A stretch of 64,000 nt of DNA from Marinobacter azerbaijanicus (GTDB lineage: Bacteria; Pseudomonadota; Gammaproteobacteria; Pseudomonadales; Oleiphilaceae), in NCBI RefSeq assembly GCF_030250645.1, contig NZ_JASSVS010000001.1, positions 620,001 through 684,000 on the forward strand. The letters are read 5' to 3'. The number at the start of each line of letters is the position of its first letter. Position 1 is the first letter of the stretch. Shown here piece by piece: positions 44,848 through 53,506 of this stretch. Made by a program: the position numbers and the translations under genes. The notes under the pieces were generated by a model, which saw only the letters and a list, made by a program, of their open reading frames with translations, had not been told where the DNA came from and made no database searches.

Positions 44848-46302
44848 TCAGGCGGTCGCCAACTCGGCATCCAGATCAATGCCGGCATCCCGCATCTGGG
44901 CAAGTTTGTATCTGAGTGTGCGTGGGCTGATCCCCAGCTGCTCCGCAGCCCGGTTGCGACGGCCGCGCTCTTTTTTCAGGGCCTGTATTATGATCCGAAA
45001 CTCACGTTGCCGCACCTCGTCACCCAGGGATGTTGGCGGCAGCCCATCAAGGCCCACCTCATCCAGTGAGTGATCAGAACCCTCAACCCCAGAATCTGCT
45101 GACTGAACGTCTGTTGCGGGTGCGGTATACTGAGGCGTCGCCGGAGCTGAGTCACTGTCCATTCTTCCGGTGATTCCCAGCTCCAGGCAGAGATCGCCGG
45201 CATGGATCACGTTCCCCTGGTGAAGCACCAGAGCCCGCTGGATCGCATTGTCCAGCTCACGGACATTGCCTGGCCATTGATGGGCCATGAGAGCGCTCCT
45301 GGCATCCGGCGCAAAGGTCACACCGGTCAGTTTCATCTTGCGACAGTGGTTTTTCAGCAAGGCACTGGCCAGAGGCATGATATCAAGGGTTCGCTCCCGC
45401 AAGGGCTGCCAGTGCATGGGGAACACAGTCAGCCGGTAGTACAGGTCTTCGCGGAACTTGCCCTCACGCACGTATTCCGACAGGTCACGGTTGGTGGTGG
45501 CAATCACCCTCACATCCAGTGAAATGGTCTTGCGACCACCCACCCGCTCAACCTCCCGCTCCTGCAACACCCGCAATAGCTTGGACTGCAGGCCCAGGTC
45601 CATTTCTGAAATCTCGTCCAGCAGGATACTGCCACCGTTTGCCTGTTCAAACTTGCCGGGAGACGACGCGACGGCGCCAGTGAAGGCTCCCTTTTCATGA
45701 CCGAAAAGGATCGCTTCCAGCATATTCTCCGGAATCGCTGCACAGTTAATTGCAATGAACGGCTGATCCGATCGCGGGGACTGCTGGTGAATGTAGCGCG
45801 CCAGCACCTCTTTACCGGTGCCGCTTTCACCGGAAATCATGACCGTTGAGTCACTGGCCGCCACCTTGGCCGCAAGCTGGAACATGCGTTTACTGATCGG
45901 ATCTTCTGCCACAGGCTGATCGCCACTCTTCTGACGGCCGCCCCCCACTACCCTTGTCACCGCATCCACAAGCACCGCAGGCTCAAAGGGTTTGACCAGG
46001 TAATCAATGGCGCCCGCCTGCATGGCGGAAACCGCATGGCTGATCTGGCCGTACGCCGTAATCAGCATGGTCGGCAACCCGGGATACAACCGCTGCACCT
46101 CATGCAGAAGGTCATGGCCGGACATACCCGGCATGTTTACGTCGCTGACAACCATGTCCACCGGTGATTCGGCCAGCTGTGCCAGCGCCTGCTCCGCATT
46201 GGCAGCTTCCCGCACCCGGAACCGGGCCAGCTCAAGGGTTGTTACCAACGCTTCGCGCAGATCGTGGTCATCCTCAACAATCAGAATCTGGGCCTTGGCC
46301 AT
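44848..46302 (-). CDS. fleR: FleR, sigma-54-dependent flagellar response regulator
   Basis: 484 aa. Receiver domain with Asp54 (VVSDVNMPGMSG), AAA+ domain with Walker A GESGTGKE and the sigma-54 contact loop GAFTGA, and a C-terminal Fis-type helix-turn-helix (NRAAEQLGISPRTLRYKLAQM). Phosphorylated by FleS, it activates class III flagellar genes. It follows fleS by 12 bp. Confidence 0.96.
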   Translation of the reverse strand: MAKAQILIVEDDHDLREALVTTLELARFRVREAANAEQALAQLAESPVDMVVSDVNMPGMSGHDLLHEVQRLYPGLPTMLITAYGQISHAVSAMQAGAIDYLVKPFEPAVLVDAVTRVVGGGRQKSGDQPVAEDPISKRMFQLAAKVAASDSTVMISGESGTGKEVLARYIHQQSPRSDQPFIAINCAAIPENMLEAILFGHEKGAFTGAVASSPGKFEQANGGSILLDEISEMDLGLQSKLLRVLQEREVERVGGRKTISLDVRVIATTNRDLSEYVREGKFREDLYYRLTVFPMHWQPLRERTLDIMPLASALLKNHCRKMKLTGVTFAPDARSALMAHQWPGNVRELDNAIQRALVLHQGNVIHAGDLCLELGITGRMDSDSAPATPQYTAPATDVQSADSGVEGSDHSLDEVGLDGLPPTSLGDEVRQREFRIIIQALKKERGRRNRAAEQLGISPRTLRYKLAQMRDAGIDLDAELATA

Positions 46303-46314
46303 GGTTGCCTCCGG

Positions 46315-47586
46315 TCAGTCGTTATTGTGTGCATTCTGCTGACGGCCCTTGGCCGACAGCGAACGAAGCAGTGGCAGGGAAATGGTTGCAACAGCCCCGC
46401 CTGAGGCCGGTGAATCCATCGAGAAACGCCCCTGGTGCGCTTTCACGACGGCCTGGACAACAGCCAGCCCCAGACCTGTGCCGTGGGACTTGGTGGTATA
46501 GAAAGCTTCCATAAGCTGACTCGCCTGATCACTGGTAAATCCGGGACCGTTGTCAGTTACCCGGACCACCAGCTCACCTTCCCCGGACAGAACGACAACC
46601 GATACCTCTGTTGCACCGGCCTCCACGCTGTTATTGACGACGTTGGTGCAAGCGCCCACCAGGGCGTCGCGGTTGCACATCAGCGATTCGTCATCTGCCT
46701 GACTGTCCATCTTTACCGCGACCCCGGCCGGAAGCTTTAGTCCCTCCAGTGCGGACGACAAGGCCTGTACCAGGGTGGCAGCAGACAGCTCCTCCGCCAG
46801 CCGCGTCTCTCCCCGGGCGAAGATGAGCATGTCGCGAACCTGTTGTTCAAGGTGGGTCAAACGGGACATTAACCGTGAAGCACAGCGCTGGCGCATCTCC
46901 TCATCCAGATCTTCCTGGCTGAGATGCCCGCCATACAGTATGGCGGCTGAAAGCGGGGTACGAATCTGGTGTGCCAGGGAAGCGACCATTTTCCCCATAG
47001 CCGAAAGACGCTGGGCGTGGGCGAGCTGCGCCTGCAGGTGACGGGTTTCTGTCAGGTCCGTCAGCAGGATCAACTGACCGGGCTGATTCTCCATGGTACG
47101 GATTTCAATGCTGACGCGGCGGCCATCCTTCAGGGACACCTCGTGGCCATCATCCCTTCGCGGCGCGAAACAACGGCGAATCACATCCACCCAGCGCTCA
47201 CCGCCAAGAGGCTCTCCCAACAGCGTGATTGCTGCGGGATTGGTCTGCGTCACGACCCCCTGACTGTCCAGAACCACAACTCCCGCAGGAAGGGCGTGGA
47301 GCAGCGTGGACAGCCGATCTGCCAACTCCTCCTTCTGCTCCAGTTCCGCCTGCCGCTGCCGAGACTCCGCCGACAGCTCTCCGGACAACTGGTTAACACG
47401 AGACTCCAGGGTGCGATACGAATCAGTAATCTGCCGGGACATCTGATTGAAAAGATCCAGCGCCGTGCCCACAGCCTCATCATCCTGCTCCGGGAACAAC
47501 GCCGTCACCTTGTCATTAACATCCGCCGCCGCATTGGCTGAAGAATCCTTTGCCGACGACAAACCAACAAATTGCACCTGACTCAT
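46315..47586 (-). CDS. fleS: FleS, flagellar sensor histidine kinase
   Basis: 423 aa, no membrane segments. A PAS-like domain (LPAGVVVLDSQGVVTQTNPAAI) precedes HisKA with the phosphorylated histidine in SLAHQIRTPLSA and the HATPase domain with DNGPGF and GTGLGLAVVQ. A cytoplasmic kinase like this probably senses the state of flagellar assembly. The ATG at 47586 has AGAGGG upstream; a longer frame to 47655 is not supported. Confidence 0.95.
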   Translation of the reverse strand: MSQVQFVGLSSAKDSSANAAADVNDKVTALFPEQDDEAVGTALDLFNQMSRQITDSYRTLESRVNQLSGELSAESRQRQAELEQKEELADRLSTLLHALPAGVVVLDSQGVVTQTNPAAITLLGEPLGGERWVDVIRRCFAPRRDDGHEVSLKDGRRVSIEIRTMENQPGQLILLTDLTETRHLQAQLAHAQRLSAMGKMVASLAHQIRTPLSAAILYGGHLSQEDLDEEMRQRCASRLMSRLTHLEQQVRDMLIFARGETRLAEELSAATLVQALSSALEGLKLPAGVAVKMDSQADDESLMCNRDALVGACTNVVNNSVEAGATEVSVVVLSGEGELVVRVTDNGPGFTSDQASQLMEAFYTTKSHGTGLGLAVVQAVVKAHQGRFSMDSPASGGAVATISLPLLRSLSAKGRQQNAHNND

Positions 47587-47654
47587 AAACTCGCCCTCTG
47601 ACCGGACCAAACACCGGCCCGTACCAATCGGATGGATCGTTTGGGGCAACACCA

Positions 47655-47670
47655 AGCCAGCACTGTGCCA
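47655..47670 (-). promoter_or_regulatory. Sigma-54 promoter of fleSR
   Basis: On the minus strand TGGCAC-N5-TGGCT, with GG and GC correctly spaced. The start would be near 47644, 58 nt before the fleS ATG. In pseudomonads this promoter is activated by FleQ, encoded next door. Confidence 0.7.
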
Positions 47671-47710
47671 ACTTTAATTTTTAGTTATATTTCAAAGGGA
47701 AAGGAAAACG

Positions 47711-47742
47711 AAAAAAAGACGGATGACGGGTTTCCGTCACCC
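47711..47742 (-). terminator. Rho-independent terminator after fleQ
   Basis: On the minus strand GGGTGACGG-N4-CCGTCATCC (one wobble pair) is followed by GTC and seven T. A second, longer stem (AACGGCG... with AACCTTT...CGCCGTT, 47752-47786, two mismatches) lies between it and the fleQ stop. Together they should end fleQ transcription. Confidence 0.85.
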
Positions 47743-47808
47743 GGAAACAACAACGGCGCCGAAGGTTACAAACCTTTGACGCCGTTCAATGCCACCAAGG
47801 CGGGCTAC

Positions 47809-49260
47809 TCAGCTTTCTTCAGACTCCTCATCCCGAAGCCCATACTTCCGCACCTTTTCCACTAGGGTTGTTCGCCGGATCCGCAGCTTCTCCGCCGCAC
47901 GGGCCACCACACCGCCAGCCTCATCCAGCGCCTGCTGGATCAACTGCTTCTCAAGATTCGAAAGATAGTCTTTCAGGTCGATACCGTTCACCGGCAATAA
48001 CGCTGGCGTGTCCAGTCCGATCAGGCCCGGAATACCCGACGGCATCCCCGACTCCTCTACCGGCCGGTTCTCATCGTAGTCATCAACATAACGGAATTTC
48101 TTGGGCAATTCCTGAACCCCGATCACCCCATATGGATGCATGATCGCCAGCCGCTCCACCAGATTTGCCAGCTCCCGTACATTGCCGGGCCAGTCATGAC
48201 GGCACAGACTCATGATCGCAGCGGAGTTCATCCGTAACGAACCCCGCTTCTCCTTCTCCATACGGGAGATCAGCTCGTTGATCAGCAGAGGAATGTCTTC
48301 CACCCGCTCCCTGAGGGCCGGCATCTCAATGGGAAACACGTTCAGGCGATAGTAGAGATCTTCCCTGAAATCCCCGCTTTCAATCATCTGCTCCAGGTGC
48401 TTGTGGGTCGCCGCAATCACCCGCACGTCAGCCGACTGAGTGCGATTGCTGCCCACCCGCTCGTAGGTACGCTCCTGCAACACCCGGAGTATCTTCACCT
48501 GCATATTCAGGGGCATATCGCCGATTTCATCGAGGAACAGCGTACCACCCTCAGCCAGTTCAAAACGGCCCACACGAGCGGTAATGGCTCCGGTGAACGC
48601 ACCCTTCTCATGCCCGAACAGCTCGCTTTCAAGCAATTCTGCGGGAATGGCGCCACAGTTGACCGGCACAAACGGCTTGTCACGTCGGGCTGAGTGGTAA
48701 TGTAGATTGCGAGCCACGACCTCCTTGCCGGTACCGGACTCACCGGTGATCAGCACACTCACATCCTTGTCTGCAACCTGCTCCATCAGTTGCCGGACTG
48801 ATTGCACCTTGCGACTGGTGCCCACAAGGCTGCGAAATAGCTGCACCTCACGCTGCCGGCCCCGTTCCCGGGACCGGGCAAACTGGTCACGGTATATCTG
48901 GGCGCGATACAGGGAGTCCACAAACTTGGTGTAGTTCAGGGGCCACTCCATACGGGCGATAACCCGGCTGGCCTGCTCATCCGACAACCCTTTCAGGTCC
49001 GGATCTCCAACCATCAGAACGGGGAGCCCTTTACCGGCGTCACACACCGCCGCAACCGTCTTCTGAACACCCTCGTCTTCGCCATTGACGACAACAACGG
49101 AGACCTCTTCCATGATTTCGGGATCAGCACTGGCAAGCAGCGAGCGGGCATCTTCACCAACTACGATGTCTTCCTCGCCGATAAACTCAAGTATGGTAGC
49201 GATATCACGTTCTCTTGAATCGTCCTCACTGAGCACCAGCACCTTATTGTTCTTCGACAT
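47809..49260 (-). CDS. fleQ: FleQ, master flagellar regulator (sigma-54 activator, c-di-GMP type)
   Basis: 483 aa. The N-terminal FleQ domain is receiver-like but has no clear phosphoacceptor aspartate ([10 protein letters not shown] at that place), as known for FleQ. The AAA+ domain has GESGTGKE and GAFTGA, the C-terminus a Fis-type helix-turn-helix ([25 protein letters not shown] region). It is expected to activate flhA, fleSR, fliE and fliL promoters and respond to c-di-GMP and FleN. A sigma-70-type promoter lies upstream. Confidence 0.97.
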   Translation of the reverse strand: MSKNNKVLVLSEDDSRERDIATILEFIGEEDIVVGEDARSLLASADPEIMEEVSVVVVNGEDEGVQKTVAAVCDAGKGLPVLMVGDPDLKGLSDEQASRVIARMEWPLNYTKFVDSLYRAQIYRDQFARSRERGRQREVQLFRSLVGTSRKVQSVRQLMEQVADKDVSVLITGESGTGKEVVARNLHYHSARRDKPFVPVNCGAIPAELLESELFGHEKGAFTGAITARVGRFELAEGGTLFLDEIGDMPLNMQVKILRVLQERTYERVGSNRTQSADVRVIAATHKHLEQMIESGDFREDLYYRLNVFPIEMPALRERVEDIPLLINELISRMEKEKRGSLRMNSAAIMSLCRHDWPGNVRELANLVERLAIMHPYGVIGVQELPKKFRYVDDYDENRPVEESGMPSGIPGLIGLDTPALLPVNGIDLKDYLSNLEKQLIQQALDEAGGVVARAAEKLRIRRTTLVEKVRKYGLRDEESEES

Positions 49261-49292
49261 CCAAACGAATCTCTTGCGGGGATTTGTGCGGT

Positions 49293-49321
49293 ATTTAAGA
49301 CTGTAAGCGCGCCTGAGTCAA
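49293..49321 (-). promoter_or_regulatory. Sigma-70-type promoter of fleQ
   Basis: On the minus strand TTGACT (49321-49316), 17 bp, TTAAAT (49298-49293), about 33 bp before the fleQ ATG. This fits a master regulator that does not itself need sigma-54. Confidence 0.6.
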
Positions 49322-49331
49322 TTTAATGACG

Positions 49332-49658
49332 CTATTTCGGACGATTTAAAGAGACATTCTGGTAGGCTTTCGCGGCACTGCGGTTCTGATTAATCTCCTT
49401 CAGCGCTTTCTGGGCTTCAGCCTTGGCCTCATTTGCCGAAATATTGGCACGGTCACAATAGGTCTGAAGGGTCGCCAGTCGTTCTCTCACCGGCTCCGGA
49501 CTCAGCTCACCGGCTTCCAGGGCAGCCATTACGGGCTCAATGGTTGGTTTGACCCGTTCATTCAGGCGCGAGAGCTCCTCCCAGTTCTTCTCCGCAAGAG
49601 CGGTTTTCAGATCCTCTACCAGGGTATCGACTGCTTCCAGCTGCTCCGGCACCGACAT
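49332..49658 (-). CDS. fliT: FliT-like flagellar chaperone
   Basis: 108 aa, all helical, with the N-terminal VPEQLEAVDTLVEDLKTALAEKNW pattern and a C-terminal helix as in FliT/FleP-type proteins. FliT is the FliD export chaperone in other species. GGAGA lies 8 nt before the ATG at 49658. fliD and fliS, its usual neighbours, are not in the window. It precedes fleQ by 71 bp. The family is weakly conserved, so the call is moderate. Confidence 0.65.
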   Translation of the reverse strand: MSVPEQLEAVDTLVEDLKTALAEKNWEELSRLNERVKPTIEPVMAALEAGELSPEPVRERLATLQTYCDRANISANEAKAEAQKALKEINQNRSAAKAYQNVSLNRPK

Positions 49659-49684
49659 AACTGCGTCTCCAGTATCGTTGTTTG

Positions 49685-49722
49685 CCCCGGACAATGGCCG
49701 GGGTTCAATGAAGGCCCCGGCC
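49685..49722 (-). promoter_or_regulatory. Mutually exclusive stem-loops before fliT
   Basis: Three GC-rich segments, CCCCGG (49685-49690), GGCCGGGG (49696-49703) and CCCCGGCC (49715-49722), lie between the DUF1329 gene and fliT. The middle one can pair with either flank. No T run follows. The layout allows two RNA shapes, one nearer the fliT ribosome binding site; function is inferred. Confidence 0.45.
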
Positions 49723-49732
49723 CCAGTTCAAG

Positions 49733-51094
49733 TCAGCGGCGGGCGGCCCTGCGGGCTGCTGAAGCCGAGAACTGGTTGCCACGGAAACCAGGGTTGAAAT
49801 CATAGGCCGGGAAACCACTATCCAGGCCATCGACATAATACCGTTCTGCCTTGAGGTCGTACGTCATCTCCATGGTAGTCCAGAAGACCGGCTCACTGTA
49901 ATAGCTGATGTTGTGGGCTTCGGACACACGCCACAGCTCCCCGTCCCGGCCATACTCTTCAGTGGCCAGAATTTGCCAGCTGTCTTCATCCACATAGAAT
50001 ACCCGCCGATCATATATGTGGCTGATGCCGGTACGCAGCTTCGCCTCAACAACCCACACCCGGTGCAACTCATAGCGGGCAAGTTGCTGATTGATGTGTT
50101 GCGGGCGAATGACGTCGTCAGGCCTGACATCGCCATCGTGAAGCTTATAGGCATTGTAGGGCACAAACATTTCCCGCTTGCCTTTCAGTTCCCAGTCGTA
50201 CTGGTTGGGCGCTCCGTTGTACATATCCTTCTGATCCACGGATCGCAGGGATGAGGCATTGGGCAGATCGGTTTCGTAAGCCAGGTTGGGCGACCTGCGC
50301 AGTCGCCGCGAACCTGCATCATAGCGCCATGCCAGCCTTGGCGAACGGATCTGGTCAAGCGTTTCGTGGACCAGGGTAATAGTGCCAGCCAGGCTCGAGG
50401 GCGAAATGGTGTCGGTTTTCAGATAGAAAATCTTGTTATCAATGTCTTCCAGATCCGCTCCCCTGCGGCTGTACGCAAAGAAGTAATCGTACTGGTTCAC
50501 CACCTGGTTGTAGGAGCCGCTCACCTGAGGCGTTGCAGAGGCACTGCGGAACGAAAGCTCTTCGCCGCGGTACCGGAGAATGTGGTTCCAGATCACCTCC
50601 AGGCCGTTTTCCGGGATTGGAAACGGACTTGTCATGATCGTATCCCTTACGCCGTTGCCGTTGCTCAGAAGCTCAGCAGTCAGGGCATTCTCGCGGGACT
50701 TTTCATAGACATCCTCCGGAAAAGCGGCGGTACGTCGGGTCTGATATACAGGCATGACAAACTCCGGGCCATACTGCTCCAGCATACGGATATGACCCGC
50801 ACTGAGTTTATCCCTGTAGATATCCACGTTGTCTGCGGTAATCACAAACAGGGGTTCGTCTTCAGGGAATGGATTGATTTCTACCTGCCCCGGCGACCAT
50901 CCCTCCGGTAGCGTGGTCATTCCACCTGTCCATTCCGGGATACTACCGGAGGTGTTGCCCTTTCTCTCCGCGCCAATCGGGGTGAGCTCATTATTCAGCC
51001 GTTCGGCCTCAGCCTCACTGACCTTTGCTGACACGCCACCTGCAAACCCGAGCACTGCCATGACTGTAATACCTGCGACCAAACGGCTATGCAT
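49733..51094 (-). CDS. DUF1329 family exported protein
   Basis: 453 aa with a signal peptide (cleavage near GGVSA-K, residue 24). Family-like stretches: LTPIGAERKGNTSGSIPEWTGG near the N-terminus, YNAYKLHDGDV, and RVWVVEAKLRTGISHIYDRRVFYVDEDSW. DUF1329 proteins are periplasmic or outer-membrane associated, related to LolA/LolB-like folds, often found with RND exporters; none is adjacent here. Function unknown. It probably has its own promoter in the 259-bp gap upstream (51095-51353), where no clear element was identified. Confidence 0.85.
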   Translation of the reverse strand: MHSRLVAGITVMAVLGFAGGVSAKVSEAEAERLNNELTPIGAERKGNTSGSIPEWTGGMTTLPEGWSPGQVEINPFPEDEPLFVITADNVDIYRDKLSAGHIRMLEQYGPEFVMPVYQTRRTAAFPEDVYEKSRENALTAELLSNGNGVRDTIMTSPFPIPENGLEVIWNHILRYRGEELSFRSASATPQVSGSYNQVVNQYDYFFAYSRRGADLEDIDNKIFYLKTDTISPSSLAGTITLVHETLDQIRSPRLAWRYDAGSRRLRRSPNLAYETDLPNASSLRSVDQKDMYNGAPNQYDWELKGKREMFVPYNAYKLHDGDVRPDDVIRPQHINQQLARYELHRVWVVEAKLRTGISHIYDRRVFYVDEDSWQILATEEYGRDGELWRVSEAHNISYYSEPVFWTTMEMTYDLKAERYYVDGLDSGFPAYDFNPGFRGNQFSASAARRAARR

Positions 51095-51353
51095 TCCCTA
51101 AAACCTCCACTGAAGCTGACCTGGATACCCGACAGTTACGACTTCCGGTTAACGGGAATCCGGTGCCAGGGGATCAGACGTTACTCAAACCGGGGCGCCT
51201 TTTTGCCAAATTCAAACGCTCGTTTCAAGTGAATCTTTGTAGTTTCTTGTCAAAGGCTCGCCGCATTAATACGGAGAAGAAATCCGTCACGGAAAATGTT
51301 ATGCTTGGCGGCTAACTGATCGAACAGCAATGGCACCGCATACAGGTATATCC

Positions 51354-51830
51354 ATGGCATCACCGTGGCATTCACTGGTTTCCCAGAAAATTTTTCTTGC
51401 CAGGACCCTACTGGGTCAAGTGGACGAGAACGGCAATGTACCGGTGCGCGAAGCCCTGGTGCAGGGATCGGTTGAACTTGCCCTGCGTGCCAGAAAGCTG
51501 GTTCTGGTCATGGTCGCCAGAATGTACCAGCACAAACAGGAGCGCCCCGACAGCCTGGAGGCTCTGGCTGAATTACTCGGCGACGACGTTCCCGAGCCCG
51601 CAGAGTTAAGGCAACTGGCGAGCGAATCTGATAGCTGGTGGAGCCATCTGGATCAACTGGAACAGCATCAGGGCAACCCCCCGGCGGCCAAAAAAACCGT
51701 GAGCGACGAAAACGTGATTGCCGTTTCTGCGGATCCCGGCCCAGCCAGGTCGAAGCAGGCTCTGGAACAGACCCTGAATGCGATGAAACACTTTACCGAC
51801 ACCCTTGAGGAACGGCATAGCGAGTGGTAG
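51354..51830 (+). CDS. Conserved protein of unknown function (DUF6586-like)
   Basis: 158 aa, soluble, helical N-terminal part (KIFLARTLLGQVDE..., VELALRARKLVLVMVARMY) and a polar C-terminal half. It resembles the uncharacterised proteins coded near lexA/sulA in pseudomonads (family name given tentatively). The ATG at 51354 is chosen for AGG 8 nt upstream; an ATG at 51330 has none. It is followed after 48 bp by another small conserved gene in the same direction. Confidence 0.65.
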   Translation: MASPWHSLVSQKIFLARTLLGQVDENGNVPVREALVQGSVELALRARKLVLVMVARMYQHKQERPDSLEALAELLGDDVPEPAELRQLASESDSWWSHLDQLEQHQGNPPAAKKTVSDENVIAVSADPGPARSKQALEQTLNAMKHFTDTLEERHSEW

Positions 51831-51878
51831 AGCCACAGCGTGCAGAGAATCAGGGGTATGAACTGAAAGGCTAACTGA

Positions 51879-52139
51879 ATGTCACCCTCTTTTTTCGAGA
51901 TTGTACAACTTAACAATGGCGATTACGCACTTCGCCGGATCGACGACGACAGTGCACCACTGGTAAAAATATCGTTCTCGGCGGAAGCCCGGGAAATGAT
52001 GGAAGACCGGGATATGAGCGTTGCTAAAGCCATGATCGCTGCCGGCATAGAAGCCGTTGGCAATGTGGCCCATGATATTGACTGGGAAGAGGAAGAGCCG
52101 GATTCCTACGATATCCAGCCCTCCTATACGCTCCACTGA
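51879..52139 (+). CDS. Small conserved protein of unknown function
   Basis: 86 aa, acidic: a beta-rich start (FFEIVQLNNGDYALRRIDD, VKISFS), a helix with EAREMMEDRDMSVAKAMIAAGIEAV, and an acidic tail EEEEPDSYD. Nothing catalytic is visible. It lies convergent to sulA, 19 bp away, a neighbourhood shared with pseudomonads. Function unknown. Confidence 0.7.
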   Translation: MSPSFFEIVQLNNGDYALRRIDDDSAPLVKISFSAEAREMMEDRDMSVAKAMIAAGIEAVGNVAHDIDWEEEEPDSYDIQPSYTLH

Positions 52140-52158
52140 CTCGCGTCTGACTGCCCTC

Positions 52159-52647
52159 TTAACGCTGGCGAAGAACCACGCCGTGGCTGTTCCCCCTGGC
52201 CGACGCCTGCTCCAGTGACGTCAGGGCTTCACGCCCAAGTTTTCGCGTCCACATCACAACGGCATGACAGGTGCCCGCGCTCAAGGCCCGTTCGGCCAGC
52301 TGCCGGGCGGGGTAGTCTGATGTGGATCGCAAAACAAGTAACTCACCCGCCACGATACCACGCATGGTCTGCCACTTGCTGACCAGGCTCTGTGGTGGGT
52401 CAATCCAGGCCAGCCAGCGCTTTTCCTGATTCAATTGTGTCAGCATTGGCAGCAACAACTGAAAGTTTTCAACCTGCCCTTCCGGCAAGATTATCTCAGT
52501 TACATTACCCGCTGGCTGGGCCGGACGCGCTCCCGGGGATGACGCCCTTTCCGCATCATGGCTGCTCAAACCGGCAGCCTCCGGGCCGACGAATCTGCCG
52601 CTCCCGTGAACGTAGGCCAGGTTCTGATTAAAGCTGAGTTGTTCCAT
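52159..52647 (-). CDS. sulA: SulA-like SOS cell division inhibitor
   Basis: 162 aa. The C-terminal two thirds (about 50-160) follow the SulA pattern: VTEIILPEGQVENFQLLLPMLTQL, KRWLAWIDPPQ, GELLVLRSTSDYPARQLAERAL, CHAVVMWTRKL. SulA binds FtsZ and halts division during DNA damage. It is 69 bp after lexA in the same direction and should be co-transcribed from the LexA-repressed promoter, as in Pseudomonas. The ATG at 52647 has AGG 6 nt upstream. Confidence 0.88.
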   Translation of the reverse strand: MEQLSFNQNLAYVHGSGRFVGPEAAGLSSHDAERASSPGARPAQPAGNVTEIILPEGQVENFQLLLPMLTQLNQEKRWLAWIDPPQSLVSKWQTMRGIVAGELLVLRSTSDYPARQLAERALSAGTCHAVVMWTRKLGREALTSLEQASARGNSHGVVLRQR

Positions 52648-52716
52648 GATAAGCCTCATCTGCCTTTAAGCTGAGCCCCTGCGGAGCTCTGCCGGAAATG
52701 TCCGGATACCCGGGTA

Positions 52717-53325
52717 TCAGTGAAGATCAGAGCGCCGGATAACCCCGACCCCCAGCCCTTCAATAAATAATTCCTGTTCTGTCAGATCCACTTCAATAGG
52801 GGCGAACTCTTCGTTCTCAGCGATGAGATACACCCTTGAGCCTTCCTTGCGGAATCGCTTTACGGTCACTTCTTCGCCGACCCTGGCCACAACAATCTGG
52901 CCATTGTGCACATCGCTGGTCCGATGCACTGCGAGCAGATCACCGTCCAGAATGCCGATGTCCTTCATGCTCATGCCTCGCACACGAAGCAGGTAGTCTG
53001 CAGACGGCGAGAAAAATTCCGGCTGCAGGGTGCAGTGGTCCTCAATATGTTCCTGGGCAAGAATCGGGCTGCCAGCAGCCACCTGGCCTATTACGGGCAA
53101 CCCCGGGTCCGCCTCGACTTCCGGCAGGCGGATACCACGACTGGCCCCGGGGACCATCTCGATGGCGCCCTTTCTGGCCAGCGCCCTGAGATGCTCCTCA
53201 GCGGCATTGGCTGAGCGGAACCCGAGTTCCGCAGCAATCTCTGCTCGGGTCGGCGGGTATCCGGTCTCGTCGACATAACGACGTATGATGTCCAGTACCT
53301 GTGTTTGCCTTGCTGTCAGCTTCAT
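52717..53325 (-). CDS. lexA: LexA repressor
   Basis: 202 aa. N-terminal winged helix-turn-helix ([26 protein letters not shown]), self-cleavage site Ala84-Gly85 (QVAAGSP), catalytic Ser119 (RGMSMKD) and Lys156 (VTVKRF), all at the E. coli numbering. It represses SOS genes until RecA-stimulated autocleavage. Its own operator overlaps the promoter. Confidence 0.98.
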   Translation of the reverse strand: MKLTARQTQVLDIIRRYVDETGYPPTRAEIAAELGFRSANAAEEHLRALARKGAIEMVPGASRGIRLPEVEADPGLPVIGQVAAGSPILAQEHIEDHCTLQPEFFSPSADYLLRVRGMSMKDIGILDGDLLAVHRTSDVHNGQIVVARVGEEVTVKRFRKEGSRVYLIAENEEFAPIEVDLTEQELFIEGLGVGVIRRSDLH

Positions 53326-53347
53326 GAGTCGGTGGCCCCGGTTAGTC

Positions 53348-53363
53348 CTGTTTTTATATACAG
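53348..53363 (-). promoter_or_regulatory. LexA (SOS) box of lexA
   Basis: CTGT-N8-ACAG with an all A/T centre save none broken (TTTTATAT), a perfect match to the gammaproteobacterial SOS box. It lies 22 bp upstream of the lexA ATG, at or just after the predicted transcription start. Confidence 0.93.
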
Positions 53364-53365
53364 TG

Positions 53366-53381
53366 ATTTGACTATATACAG
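53366..53381 (-). promoter_or_regulatory. Second, imperfect LexA box
   Basis: On the minus strand CTGTATATAGTCAAAT keeps the CTGTATATA half but not the second half. It covers the -10 of the lexA promoter. Two boxes at lexA are usual in enterobacteria; here the second may bind only cooperatively. Confidence 0.5.
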
Positions 53382-53399
53382 TGTTTTATCCAGTGTAAA
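53371..53399 (-). promoter_or_regulatory. Promoter of lexA-sulA
   Basis: On the minus strand TTTACA (53399-53394), 17 bp, TATAGT (53376-53371). Both hexamers match 5 of 6. The perfect LexA box begins 7 bp after the -10. Confidence 0.78.
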
Positions 53400-53506
53400 C
53401 CCCACGCCCGAATTTTTTGCCGTGCCGTGCTCTCAGGCTGATTGAGGTCGCTTTCAGCCCGGGGGACTGTGATAAAGTATCGCTAACCTCTTGTGGAGAC
53501 GCATTA

